In this document: positions 51,729 through 63,200 of the stretch, in pieces
How positions within the stretch are numbered: position 1 is the stretch's first letter
Layout of the letters: each line of letters begins with the position of its first letter
Assembly (NCBI RefSeq): GCF_000429765.1
Contig: NZ_AUCM01000011.1
Location: 105,459 to 169,458 of the forward strand
Reading direction: 5' to 3'
DNA length: 64,000 nt
DNA from: Gemmobacter nectariphilus DSM 15620
GTDB lineage: Bacteria > Pseudomonadota > Alphaproteobacteria > Rhodobacterales > Rhodobacteraceae
The notes under the pieces: model-generated
What the model saw: only the letters and a program-made list of their open reading frames with translations
The model's database searches: none
What the model was told of the DNA's origin: nothing
Translations under genes and position numbers: made by a program

Positions 51729-54700
51729 CTATGCCCCCCGCCGGGCACGCAGGGCGCGCCGCGCCGACATGGCCTCGGCCCGCTGCGTTGCGCGATCGGC
51801 AAGGCCGGGGCCTTCGTCGTTGGCCGGTTGCTGCGGCGCTGGCCCGTCATCCAGATGCGCGGCCAACGCGGCCAGCGTCGGAAAGCGGAAGATGTCGGTG
51901 ATCGACAGGTTCGCGGTGCCCAGTGCTGCGCGGATTTCCCGATGCGCCTGCACGGCCAGCAGCGAATGGCCGCCCAGCGCAAAGAAATTGTCCCGCGCGC
52001 CCACCGAAGGCACGTTCAGAACCCGCTGCCAGACGGCGGCGATGGTGGCCTGCACCCCGGCCTGCGGCGCCTCGAACGCCTGAGGGATTTCCGCAGTTGC
52101 CACCGGGGCGGGCAGCGCCTTGCGGTCGACCTTGCGGTTCGGGGTCAGCGGGAATTCCCCCAGCTTGACCACATGGGCCGGAACCATATGTTCGGGCAGA
52201 CGCGCGGCGATATGGGCGCGCAAGGCATCGGTTGCCAGCCAGCTGTCGCCCGTGACATAGGCCACCAGCCGCAGATCGCCGGGGCTGTCCTCGCGGGCCA
52301 TGACCACGGCCTGACGCACGCCGGGGAAGGTTTCGGCCACGGCCTCGATCTCGCCCAGCTCGATCCGGTAGCCGCGCAGCTTGACCTGATGATCAGCGCG
52401 GCCCAGGAAATCCAGCTTGCCATCGGCCCGCCAGCGCACCAGATCGCCGGTGCGATACATCCGCCCGCCGTGGAACGGGTTGGGCACGAACCGTTCCGAG
52501 GTCAGGTCGGGGCGCTGCCAGTAGCCGCGCGCCACGCCATCGCCGCCGATCCACAATTCACCCGGCACACCGATGGCGCAGGGCTGCATCGCCTCATCCA
52601 GCACATAGACCTGGGTATTGGCGATGGGCGTTCCGATGTTCACAACCGATTCCGCCGCAGTGGCGGCTTCGGTCGTGGACCAGATCGTCGTTTCGGTCGG
52701 GCCATACATGTTCAGGATGCGCGCGCCGGTCGCCCTGTTCAGATCGGCCACCAGCCCGCCCGGCAGCGCCTCGCCGCCGATCATCAGGGTCTTGATGCGC
52801 GACAGAGCGCCCCGCGCCTCGTCGTTCATGGCGATCATGCGGGCCATCGACGGGGTGCATTGCAGATGCGTCGCGCCGTGCCGGACGATCTGGCCAGCAA
52901 TCGAGAAATCGGTTTCCGCCACCGACGCCCCGGCATTGGCGCGCTTGACCACCTCGGCCAGCGGGAACAGCCCTTCCAGCACGGTGTCCTTGGCGATACC
53001 ATAGTCGATCAGGCAGGCGACCTCGGACACCCCGATCCGCTTGAGCTGTTCGACGCGGGCCAGGCAATCCTCGACCGTGCCGAACAGGCCCGAATCCTCA
53101 AAGTAGCGCAGGAAGGCGAAATCGAGGATCGCCTCCAGCTCGTCGCCGGACAGATCGCGCAGGTCGATGTCCATCGGATTGGTCACGCCCTGCGGCTTCT
53201 TGAAGGCCGGAAAGGCCCAGGCATATTGCTTGATCAGCCCGGCGGCCGAGCGCAGGTAATCCTTCATCGGCTCGCGCGCGATCTTGCGGGCGGTTTCACG
53301 GTCACGCGCCACGAAGGTGTGCAGCATCAGCGTGACAGTGAACCTGGCCGGATCGTGCCCCGCCTTGCGCAGGGCGTCGTGATAGATGGCGATCTTTTCC
53401 GCCACCTCGTCGATGGACTGCCCCAGCAGGTGCGTCAGGACATGGGCGCCGATCTCACCCGCCTCGCGCCAGGTCGCGGGGTTGCCCGCAGTCGTGACCC
53501 AGACCGGCAATTCGGCCGAAACCGGGCGCGGCTGGGTCAGCACGGCAAAGGGCGTGCCCGAGGCGGTCGGAAACTCGACCTTTTCGCCGCGCCACAGGCG
53601 CCGCACCTGGTCGATGCTGTCGAACATCGCCTGCCGGTTGTTCGGCGGCGTATTCTCGGGGCGCAGGACGAAATCGTCCGGCTGCCAGCCCGAGGCCATG
53701 GCAAGGCCCGCCCGCCCGTTGGTCAGGTTGTCGATCACCGCCCAATCCTCGGCGATCCGGGCGGGATGGTGCAGCGGCGCCACGCAAGACCCCGCCCGCA
53801 CGCTGATATTGCGCGTCACCGCCGCCACCGCCGCGCCCGTCACCGACGGGTTGGGATAGGGCCCGCCAAAGGCATGGAAATGCCGCTCGGGCGTCCAGAC
53901 GGCGCAGAAACCGTGGGTATCGGCGAATTTCGCCCCTTCCAGCAGCAGTTCGTATTTCGCCGGGCCAACGCCATCATCGTTGCCCCAGTAATACAGGCTG
54001 AAATCCATATGGCGGTCGCTGACCGTCGGCCCGTTCGACACCAGCGCCCTGTCCGCATCGCCCATCAGCACCAGCTTGAAGCCGCGTGTCAGGGTCCAGA
54101 ACAGCTCCAGCACCGAAATGTCGAAGGACAGCGAGGTGACGGCCAGCCAGGTGCCCGGATCGGTGCCGATGCGGTCGTCCATGCCGGCAAAGAAGTTCGC
54201 CACGTTCCGATGGTCGATCATCACCCCCTTGGGCCGGCCCGTCGAGCCCGAGGTGTAGATCATATAGGCCATACCGTCGGGCGCCGCGCCGCCATCGGGG
54301 TTCGCCGTGCTGGCGGTATCAATGCGCCCGTCGCGGTCCAGCAGCAGTTGCGCGGTGCCTTGTGGCAGGCTGGCGGCCAGCGCGGAGTCGGTCACGATCA
54401 CCGGCGCGCCCGAATCCTCGGCGTAAAGCGCGATGCGGTCGGCCGGATAGGCGGGATCCATCGGCACATAGGCCCCACCCGCCTTGAGGATCCCCAGCGC
54501 CCCGATCACCAGGTCGGGCGTTCGGCGGGTGCACAACCCCACCAGAGTGCCCGGCCCCACCCCCATCTCGCGCAGCACATGGGCCACACGGTTCGCGGCG
54601 GCGTTCAACTTCGCATAGCTGAGGCTGGTCGCCTCGTGCACCAGGGCGGGTGCGTCGGGGGTGCGCAGAACCTGCGCCTCGAATGCCCTATGGATCGGCA

Positions 54701-56222
54701 AGGGCTGGTAGTCGGTCGCCGTTGCGTTCCAGCCATTGACCGTCAGATCCCGCTCGGCCTCGGGCATGGCGGGGATGTCAGAAAGGCTCTGTCCGGCCGA
54801 CAGGGCCTGTTTGATCGCCACCAGCCGCGCATGAAGAATACGCGCATAGACCGGGTTCAGCCGGGCCGCATCAAAGTGAAATCCCGTGGCGGTCAGCGTG
54901 ATGACCGCGCCATCAACCGGCGCGTCGGTGCCGATTGCCAGCACGATCTGCGGCATGCTGACGGCGCCAATCGCCGGATCGCGCAGCGGCAGGTCGGCGG
55001 CAAAGCCGGATGCGCGGGTCGTCATCTGGTTGGGTCCGGCTTCGGTCACCCGCAAGGGCGCCCAGGGCGTCACATAGCCCGGCGCCTGCGGCAGGCGCGC
55101 ATCGTGCAGCGCAATGTCCACCGCCTCGCGCGCTGTCAGGCGGCAGGCCCACAGCGCAATCGCCGCAAGGCCTGGATCGTCCAGCGGCAGCACCTGCCAA
55201 TCCGGCGCGGTCGCGGCGGCGCTCATTGGCACCTCGGCCGGGACCAGATCGCGCAGCGCGCGGCGGGTGGCGCCTTCGGCCGGGGTCACGGCAGCGATGG
55301 CGGCGTCGATCCGCGCGGCATCAGCCGCCGTCAGCTGGGGCAAGACATCCCCGACCTTGGCCAAGGTCAGCGGACAGACTGCGCCCGGCAGATCGCGCAA
55401 GCCCCGCAAGGTCACGGCGCCCTGCCCGCAGGCCACCGTCAGCCCGGCCTGATCCACCCCTAGCACCTGCCCCGGCGCACCGTGCCCTTCGGCGGGCTCG
55501 GCGGCTGAAACAGTCACTATTCGGCCATTAGCCTCGATTTTCGGCAAAGCCAGCGGGTTGGCGTAGCTGCCATGATCCAACGCGTGAACAAGCGCCAGCA
55601 ACCGATTGGCTGGCTGAGAGAAATCCAGCCGGGCTGCCGCGCGGGGCCGATCATCGCGGGCATGGTAGCTGCGCTGCGACAATTCCTGCGGCTGCCGGCG
55701 CGGCGCGCCCGATTCCAGCTGTGCGACCAGCGGGCCGAAACTGTCGATTGCGGCCTCGAAACATTTGGTGTTCAGTGTCAGCGCGGTCTCGCCCGGCGCA
55801 ATCGGGAACAGGCGCTGTTCCAAAATGTCGCCTTCGTCGATGCCACCTTCGATCAGGTGCCAGGTGATGCCATGCTGCGCCTCGCCGTCCAGAATGGCCC
55901 AGACCGGGGCGTTCAGACCGGCATGGCGCGGCAGCGGGCCATCGTGAAAGTTGATCGCCCCGTTCCGCGCCTGCCGCAGCAGGGCATCGGGCACCAGGTT
56001 GAGGTTGGCGACGGAAAACAGCCAGTCATAGGCCACATCCGCCAGCCGCTCTGCATGGCCGGGCGCCTGCGCCTCGACCCGCACCCCGGCGCCTTCGGCC
56101 CAGCGGCGCACCTCGGCGTTGCGGGTGACGATGGCGGCGATCAGGTGCCCCCGGTTGCGCCAATGTTCGGCACATTGGACCAGCAGCGATTCATTGCCGA
56201 TGAACAGGGCAGAGAGGGTCAT
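51729..56222 (-). CDS. NRPS: formyltransferase - adenylation domain with inserted luciferase-like monooxygenase - PCP
   Basis: The 1497-residue enzyme has these parts. Residues 1-285 are a formyltransferase (NFHDGPLPRHAGLNAPVWAI, like Met-tRNA formyltransferase). Residues 285-510 are a degenerate stretch ending in the C-to-A linker (LTVNGWNATATDY, IHRAFEAQVLRTPDAPAL). Residues 515-735 are the first part of an adenylation domain (MIYTSGSTGRPKGVMIDH). Residues 739-1095 are a flavin-dependent luciferase-like monooxygenase of the MupA/Atu3671 type (MDFSLYYWGND, HHPARIAEDWAVIDNL, GRAGLAMASGWQPDDF). The A domain then resumes (ILNMYGPTETTIWS, YRTGDLVRW, NRKVDRKALP), and a PCP follows with FFALGGHSLLAVQAH (Ser near 1418). 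There is no full condensation domain and no thioesterase. CGGAG precedes the ATG at 56222; ATGA overlap with the glycosyltransferase. It would formylate and oxidise a loaded amino acid. Confidence 0.88.
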   Translation of the reverse strand: MTLSALFIGNESLLVQCAEHWRNRGHLIAAIVTRNAEVRRWAEGAGVRVEAQAPGHAERLADVAYDWLFSVANLNLVPDALLRQARNGAINFHDGPLPRHAGLNAPVWAILDGEAQHGITWHLIEGGIDEGDILEQRLFPIAPGETALTLNTKCFEAAIDSFGPLVAQLESGAPRRQPQELSQRSYHARDDRPRAAARLDFSQPANRLLALVHALDHGSYANPLALPKIEANGRIVTVSAAEPAEGHGAPGQVLGVDQAGLTVACGQGAVTLRGLRDLPGAVCPLTLAKVGDVLPQLTAADAARIDAAIAAVTPAEGATRRALRDLVPAEVPMSAAATAPDWQVLPLDDPGLAAIALWACRLTAREAVDIALHDARLPQAPGYVTPWAPLRVTEAGPNQMTTRASGFAADLPLRDPAIGAVSMPQIVLAIGTDAPVDGAVITLTATGFHFDAARLNPVYARILHARLVAIKQALSAGQSLSDIPAMPEAERDLTVNGWNATATDYQPLPIHRAFEAQVLRTPDAPALVHEATSLSYAKLNAAANRVAHVLREMGVGPGTLVGLCTRRTPDLVIGALGILKAGGAYVPMDPAYPADRIALYAEDSGAPVIVTDSALAASLPQGTAQLLLDRDGRIDTASTANPDGGAAPDGMAYMIYTSGSTGRPKGVMIDHRNVANFFAGMDDRIGTDPGTWLAVTSLSFDISVLELFWTLTRGFKLVLMGDADRALVSNGPTVSDRHMDFSLYYWGNDDGVGPAKYELLLEGAKFADTHGFCAVWTPERHFHAFGGPYPNPSVTGAAVAAVTRNISVRAGSCVAPLHHPARIAEDWAVIDNLTNGRAGLAMASGWQPDDFVLRPENTPPNNRQAMFDSIDQVRRLWRGEKVEFPTASGTPFAVLTQPRPVSAELPVWVTTAGNPATWREAGEIGAHVLTHLLGQSIDEVAEKIAIYHDALRKAGHDPARFTVTLMLHTFVARDRETARKIAREPMKDYLRSAAGLIKQYAWAFPAFKKPQGVTNPMDIDLRDLSGDELEAILDFAFLRYFEDSGLFGTVEDCLARVEQLKRIGVSEVACLIDYGIAKDTVLEGLFPLAEVVKRANAGASVAETDFSIAGQIVRHGATHLQCTPSMARMIAMNDEARGALSRIKTLMIGGEALPGGLVADLNRATGARILNMYGPTETTIWSTTEAATAAESVVNIGTPIANTQVYVLDEAMQPCAIGVPGELWIGGDGVARGYWQRPDLTSERFVPNPFHGGRMYRTGDLVRWRADGKLDFLGRADHQVKLRGYRIELGEIEAVAETFPGVRQAVVMAREDSPGDLRLVAYVTGDSWLATDALRAHIAARLPEHMVPAHVVKLGEFPLTPNRKVDRKALPAPVATAEIPQAFEAPQAGVQATIAAVWQRVLNVPSVGARDNFFALGGHSLLAVQAHREIRAALGTANLSITDIFRFPTLAALAAHLDDGPAPQQPANDEGPGLADRATQRAEAMSARRALRARRGA

Positions 56223-57226
56223 GTCTGGCTCCGTGCGGGGCTGATCGCCCCGGTATCTGGCACAGCAGGTGCCGTGCTGGGGATGCGCGTTCCCATCGAA
56301 AGACTGTGCGCGATCAGGTCGCGCAGAAAATGCGGCGGATCGCCCGTCTCGCGCCGCGTCAGCGCGCAGCGCAGGCGCCACAGCGCCCCACCGGCCACAT
56401 GTGCCAGCGTTGCAGCGGCTGCATAGGCGCGGCCGTGGCTTTTGGTGAAATACCGCCAGCGGCTGTCGAACCAATAGCGCGGGGTCCGCGTCCAGCGCTT
56501 CATCCCGGTTGATTCCGACCCGATATGCGCCACCTGCGAGGCGCGCACATAATCTGTTGCCCAGCCGGCACGGGCCGCACGCAGGCACAGATCGGTTTCC
56601 TCGAAGTAAAGAAAGAACCCCTCGTCAAAGAGGCCGATCCGGTCCAGCACCGCCTGACGCATCATCAGGCTGCACCCGGCGGACCAACCCACCCGCATCA
56701 CCCCTGCATCGGGGATCTGCATCGGCACGACATGGCGGCGCAGCATCCGGGTGATCGGGCCGGTGCGGGCGGCGGCCTCCAGTTCCGACCAGACCGAAGG
56801 AAAGCGGAAGCAGGTGGTATGCGGCACACCATCGACCCCGTGAATATAGCTGCCGGCAAAGCCGGTCCCCGGATGCGCCTCAAGATGGTCGAGCAACAGG
56901 TGGATCGCGTCGGGCGCCGGAAAGGCGTCAGAGTTCAGGATATAGACGTAATCCGGCTTGCGCCCCCCAGGCAGCCCAGCCCGAATCCCGACGTTGTTCC
57001 CGGCCCCGAAGCCGCCATTGCGCCCGGCCTGCACGACGCGCACCCGCGACCAGCCACGGTCCGCGACAGCCTGGCGCAGCATCGCCTCGGACCCATCGCC
57101 GGAATCGTTGTCGACCACGGTGATGGCGCCTTCGATCCCCTCCATCGCCGCAAGCGCGGATTCGACGGACCTCAGGGTCATGTCAGGCGTACGCCAGTTG
57201 AGGATGACGGTCAGAACGGTGCTCAT
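56219..57226 (-). CDS. Glycosyltransferase family 2 (rhamnosyltransferase-like) inside the PKS/NRPS operon
   Basis: The 335-residue GT-A enzyme reads VLTVILNWRTPDMTLRSVES, TVVDNDSGDGSEAML, GRNGGFGAGNNVGIRAG, YVYILNSDAFPAPDAI (donor site) and DEGFFLYFEETDLCLRAARAG (catalytic-base region). This combination matches rhamnosyltransferase-like GT2 proteins. It overlaps both the PKS stop and the NRPS start by ATGA, so it is made with them. That suggests the product of the operon is glycosylated, although shared transcription with a glycan locus is also possible. Confidence 0.88.
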   Translation of the reverse strand: MSTVLTVILNWRTPDMTLRSVESALAAMEGIEGAITVVDNDSGDGSEAMLRQAVADRGWSRVRVVQAGRNGGFGAGNNVGIRAGLPGGRKPDYVYILNSDAFPAPDAIHLLLDHLEAHPGTGFAGSYIHGVDGVPHTTCFRFPSVWSELEAAARTGPITRMLRRHVVPMQIPDAGVMRVGWSAGCSLMMRQAVLDRIGLFDEGFFLYFEETDLCLRAARAGWATDYVRASQVAHIGSESTGMKRWTRTPRYWFDSRWRYFTKSHGRAYAAAATLAHVAGGALWRLRCALTRRETGDPPHFLRDLIAHSLSMGTRIPSTAPAVPDTGAISPARSQT

Positions 57227-60200
57227 TCCGCAGCCTCGCGCAACGGCTTGGCCCCGGTTTCGGCCGCATCAAGCATCTTGCGGATGCGGGCAGCCAGAAC
57301 GCGGACATTGGGTTCCAGCACCATGGAATCGTGATCGCCCGGCACCTCGACCACCTCCAGCGCGGGGGCAAAGGGGGTCCACTGATTGTCGGGGTAGACA
57401 TATTCCTTGGCCGCGCTGACCCATTGCCCGCCCGACACCTGCCAGTGCCGGTCCAGCGCAGGGCGGAACAGGGCGACGCGGCCCTGCCAGCGGTGCAGCT
57501 GGTAGACGGGTAGCGCAGCGCGGAACGCCGTCTCGATCGCAGCGTTGTGCAGCTGATGGCCCTGCGCATCGGCCTGCGTCTGGCCCTGCTGCGCCTTCCA
57601 TGCCTGACGGGCGCGCCACCATTCCAGCGCATAGCCCAGCCCCTTGCGGCGGAACTCGGCCAGCTTGATCAGCGCCTTGTCCTTGCGCGTCAGCTCCGGC
57701 CGCATCGGCAAGGGCGTGTCCAGCAAGATCACCTGCGCCACCACCTCGCCTGCCTCTTCCAGCTGGCGGGCGATTTCCCAGGCGATCAACCCGCCGCCGG
57801 AAAAACCGCCGACCAGATAGGGCCCATGCGGCTGCACCTGCCGCATTTCGGCGATGTAGTCGCGGGCGGCCGACACAAAGTCGCTATGCGGCTGTTCATC
57901 GCCATATAGCCCGCGGGCCTGAAGGCCATAGAACGGCCTGTCCGACCCGATCAGCTGCGCCAGATGGCGCAGGTTCAGCACATTGCCGAACATGCCTGCC
58001 ACCAGGAAGAACGGCCGCTGCGCGCCGCCTTCGCCCTGATGCATCGGGACCAGATGGGTGAACCGGCGCTGCGGCGCGGCCGGGGCGGCGGTGCTGTCCT
58101 GCGGGCCGATCCGCGCCTCGATAAGTGCGGCACAGGCGGCGATGGTCGGCGCCTCGAACAGCACCGAGATCGGGAAATCGGTAGCCCAGGCCTTGCGGAT
58201 CATCGCGAACAGCCGCACGGCGATCAGGCTATGGCCTCCAAGGTCAAAGAAGCTGTCCTCGACCCCCACCTGACCAACGCCCAGCAGATCCTGCCAGAAC
58301 CCGACCAGCGTGCGTTCGATGTCGTTGCGCGGTTCCACATAGGCGCTGTCGAGATCAGGCCGGGCAAAGGACTGGCCAGCCGGCGCCTCGGCCTGCACCT
58401 CGGCGGCCTGGGCGACAAGTTCCGGCAGCGGCATGGACGAGACGATCACCGGGTTCTGCCCGGTCCCCAGCGCACGAATGAAGGCCTCGGCCCCCTCGGC
58501 CGCGCGGATCCCTTGGGCCAGGTTGTGGCGCAGGCGTTCCTCGGCCGGAGACAGGGCGCGCGAGGCATCCTCGTCAAACTCCATCTCGCGCGGGTCGGGG
58601 TGGGCGGTCAGCGACAGCGGGCCATCCAGCCGGCGGATCTGAAAGCCCTGAACCTCGATGCAGATGTTGCCCTGCGGGTCGGCAAGGGTGATGTCAAAGG
58701 TCGCAAAGGGCGCATCGGCACGGTTGTCGCCCGCATTGCGCACCCAGCTGACCACCTCGGCCGGCAGGGGGCGGAACACGCGCACCATGGCATAGGATAC
58801 CGGCACCCACAGATGGGTGGGCTGATAACCCGCGATCAGCCCCATGGCCCAGCCGGTCGCCAGATCCATCAGCGCCGGGTGGATCAGGTGGCCATCGGCC
58901 AGATCGTGCCGGAAGGCCAGCGGCAACGATAGCCGGGCGATCCCCTCGCCCTGCCCCAGCGCCGTGCTGGACAGCACCCGCCAGCGCGGGCCAAAGGCAA
59001 GGTGTTCTTCCTGCGGGGAACGCATCCCCTCGCCCGTCACGGGCGCCGCACAGCGCGCGGCAATCGCCGCCGGGTCGATCCGGCCGGGCACGGCGCGGGT
59101 AAAGCCGATAGTCCCTTGCGCATTCAGCTGATAGCCGATGCGGCCAGAGGCGCGGGCATCGGACCGCACCTCGAACCCATAGCCCTGATCGGTGCGCGTC
59201 AGCCGCAACCGCAGGTGCCGGGTTTCCCCATCGGCCACCGCCAAGGGGCGGAAGAAATACAGGTCGCGCAATTCCCACGCGCCGGTTTCGCCCTGCGCCT
59301 TCAGCGCCTGCGCCGCCAGATCCAGATAGCCGGTGCCGGGGATCAGCGCATCGCCTGCCGCCGTGCGGTGGCCATCCAGCCACCAGCGGCCAACCTGCCA
59401 GTCGGCGGTGAACAGCCGGTTGCCCTGTGCGTCAAAGGTGGCGTGATCCAGCATCGGCACCCCGGCCGCAACCACGGGCGCAGGCTTGCGGCCCGTGACC
59501 GCCTCGGCTGCCATGCCGACATCGGACCAGATGCCCCAGTTCAGCGCCACGACACGGGTCTTGCCGGTATGCGCCTGCGCCCAGGCGTTCAGGAATTCGT
59601 TCGCCGCGACATAATCCACCTGCCCGGCCGGCGCGATGACGGTCGAGGTCGAGGCAAAGGCCACGATCAGCGACAGCGTGCCATCGGGGAAGACCTGATC
59701 CAGCACCTGTGTGCCGTGGACCTTGGGGCCGAACACATCTTCGACCTGCGCGGGGGTCTTGGCCAGGATCGGCGCATCGGCCACCACACCCGCCGCATGG
59801 ATCAGCGCATCCAGCTTGCCGAACATGCGTTCGCATTCGGCGCGGGCCGCCCGCATGTCCTCGACGTTGCAGACATCGCCCTGCACAACCAGAACCTGCG
59901 CGCCCAAGGATTCCAGATGTTGCACAGCGCGAATACGGGCCGCCTGCGCGCCAGCGGGATCGCTGCGCAGCACCTCGGGCCAGTGCCCGCGATCCGGCAA
60001 GGCGCTGCGCGTCAAAAGGGCAATCTTTGCGCCAAGTTGCGTCACCAGCCGTTCCGCCAGCGTCAGGCCGATACCACCGAACCCGCCCGTCACCAGCACA
60101 GCAGCCCCTTGCGGCAGCGGGGCCGCCGCCGCCGGCAAGGCCAGCGGGCGCTGCACCAGTTCATACCGCCGATCACCGCGCAGGGCGGCGGTCAGATTCG

Positions 60201-63200
60201 CGGGCTCGGCCAGAAGTTCCTCGATGATGCGGTCGGTCAGCGCATCAACCCCTGCCTTGCCGGGCAAGGTCAGGTCCAGGCTGGAACAGCTCACCCCCGG
60301 AAACTCGCGCGGGATCACCCGCAGCGGGCCTTGCAGCGTGGCCTTGTCCGGATAGGCCAGCCGTTCCGCTTTCACCCGCACAGCCCCAGTCGTGAAGGCG
60401 GCAATATGGATGGGGCGCGGCAGGTTTTCCTCGGCCAGCGCTTGCGACAGGAACAGCAGCGACCAGAAGCCCTGTTCCTGATTGCGATGGAAAAAGCTGG
60501 ATCCGGGGCGGAAGGTTTCCGCATCAGTCACCAGCCAGAAATGCGCGATCCGCTGGGGCGCAAGGCCATGCGCGACCAGCTCGCGCAGCAGGCGGTCGTA
60601 ATCCTCGCGCCCGCGTTCGGGCGAGATGACAAAGGCATCCTCGCCCGTCCGGGCAAAGCTGTCACCGGCCTGAACCGTCACCACCCGGTGCCCGGCCGCG
60701 CGCAACCGTGCGACGGCCCGCGCGGCCACGCCGGCCGGATCGGTGAACACCAGCCAGGTCCGCCGCTCGGCCTGATCCAGCGCATCGGCATCCACCTCGG
60801 AGTCGGCCGCGCGCGGGCGCCAATGCGGGCGCCAGCCCCATTGGGCGATATCCTCGACCCGCTCGGGCCAGTGCCGGTCAGGTTCGGCCTGCGCGGTGCC
60901 CGGTTCGATGAAATAGCGGCTGCGCTGGAACGGATAGGTCGGCAGCGGCACGCGCTGGCGCGGCCCGTCCCCCCAGATCGGCGCCCAGTCGACCGCCACC
61001 CCCAACGCCCACAGCCGCGCCAGCGTGCCGATGAAATAGACATCATCCGCCAGCACCTGATCGGGATGACGGAGCGAGGACAGCACCTGGTTGGCCGCAA
61101 CCCCATTGGCCTGCGCCAGCGAGGACAGCGCCTTGCCCGGCCCCACCTCGAGGAACACCCGATCGGGGGCGGCCAGACCGGCGATGCCCTGGGCGAACAT
61201 CACCGTGCCGCGCAGGTGATAGACCCAGTATTCCGGGTCCGTCGCCTGCTGCGCCGTCAGCGGCTTGCCCGTGCGGTTCGAGATGATCGGCAGGGTCGGC
61301 GCATTCAGCCGGATCCCGCGCAGATAATCGCCAAACCGCTTCAGGATCGGTTCAAGCATCCGGGAATGCGCGGCGATGTCGATCTGCACGCGCTGCGTGT
61401 CGATCCCCTTGGCCGCCAGTTTCGCGGCCAGCCGGTCCAGTTCCGCCTGCGGCCCGGAGACCACGCACAGATCCGGCGCATTGACCGCGGCAAGATCCAG
61501 GCTGTCGCCCAGTTCCCGGCGCAGATCGTCTTCGGACAGCGGCACCGACAGCATCCCGCCCGGCGCGATGGTGTCGAACAACTGGCCGCGCAGATGCACC
61601 AGCCCGATGCAATCTTCAAACCCGATCACCCCGGCAAGGCAGGCGGCGGTATTCTCGCCCATCGAATGCCCGATCAGGTGCGAGGGGCGCACCCCCCAGC
61701 TGATCCACAACTGCGCCAGCGCATACTCGGTGATCATGATCAGCGGCAGCTGAACGGATGGCCTTTTCAGCGCCTCGGCCGCTGCAGGTTCGGCCCCCGG
61801 CTCGGGCAGCCACAACGCGCGCAGGTCGTAGTCCAGCCTGGGTTGCAGGTGATCAAGGCCGCGGTCCATCCAGTCGCGGAACACCGGCTCGGTCTCGTAA
61901 AGGTCGCGGGCCATGCCGGCATATTGCGCCCCGCCACCGGGCAGCATGAACACCACCTCGGGGTTGTCGCCCAGATGGGTATGGGTGAACACGCGATAGC
62001 GATCACCCGTTTCCAGCAGCCGCGCCGCCTGTTCATGGCTTTCCGCCACCACCACCCGGCGACGTTCGAACGCGCGGCGGCCCTCTTTCAGCGTAAAGGC
62101 CACATCGGCCAGCGGCTGATCGGGATGGGCGCGCAGATGGGCGGCCAGCCGGGCCGCAGCCTCGTCCAGCGCCTTGCCGCTGCGGGCCGACAGGACCAGC
62201 GGCTGGAACGGCCAGTCGGACGCGGCCGAGGGCGCGCGTGCTGGCGCCTCTTCGACAACGGCATGGGCATTGGTGCCGCCAACGCCAAGGCTGTTCACCC
62301 CCGCCCGCCGCGGCGCGCCCAGCGCCGGGAACGGCGCCAGCCGGTCGTTCACCCGAAACGGCGAGCTGTCGAAATCAATCGCCGGGTTCGGCGCCTCATA
62401 CCCCAGCGAGGGGGGCAGTTCCTTGTGATGCAGCGCAAGGCCGACCTTGATCAGGCTGGCGACGCCCGCCGCCGTATCCAGATGGCCGATGTTGGTCTTG
62501 ACCGATCCGATGCGGGCATAGCCCACCTTGTCCGTGGTTTCCCGGAACGCCTGCGTCAGCGCGGCCACCTCGATCGGGTCGCCCAGATAGGTGCCGGTGC
62601 CATGACATTCGACATAACCGACCGTATCGGCGCTGATCCCGGCCACGGCCTGCGCCTCGGCAATCGCGCGGGCCTGGCCATCGACCGACGGCGCCAGATA
62701 GCCCGCCTTGGCCGCGCCATCGTTGTTGACCGCCGTGCCCTTGATCACCGCCCAGACATGATCGCCATCGGCCAGCGCATCGGCCAGCCGCCGCAGCACG
62801 ACACAGCCGGCGCCAGACCCGAACACCGTGCCCTGCGCCCGATGGTCAAAGGCATGGCAATGGCCATCGGGCGACAGGATCTCGCCATCCTCGAACATGT
62901 AGCCGCGCCCGTGCGGCAGCTCGATGGTCACGCCGCCCGCCAGCGCCATGTCGCATTCGCCGTTCAGCAGCGATTGCACCGCCAGATGCACCGCGACCAG
63001 CGAGGTCGAACAGGCCGTCTGAATGTTCAGCGACGGCCCCTTCAGATCGAATACATGGCTGACGCGGGTCGACAGGAAATCCTTGTCGTTCCCGGTATGC
63101 CGCAACAGGAACATCCCGGTGTTCTTCACCAGATCGGGGTTCGAGCAGACATTGAAATAGAAATAGCTGCCCATCCCGCAGCCGGCGAACACGCCGACCT

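Noticed and set aside
51450..55463. Open frame of over 1300 codons opposite the NRPS
   Set aside because: Antisense shadow of a recognisable NRPS; no motif and biased composition.
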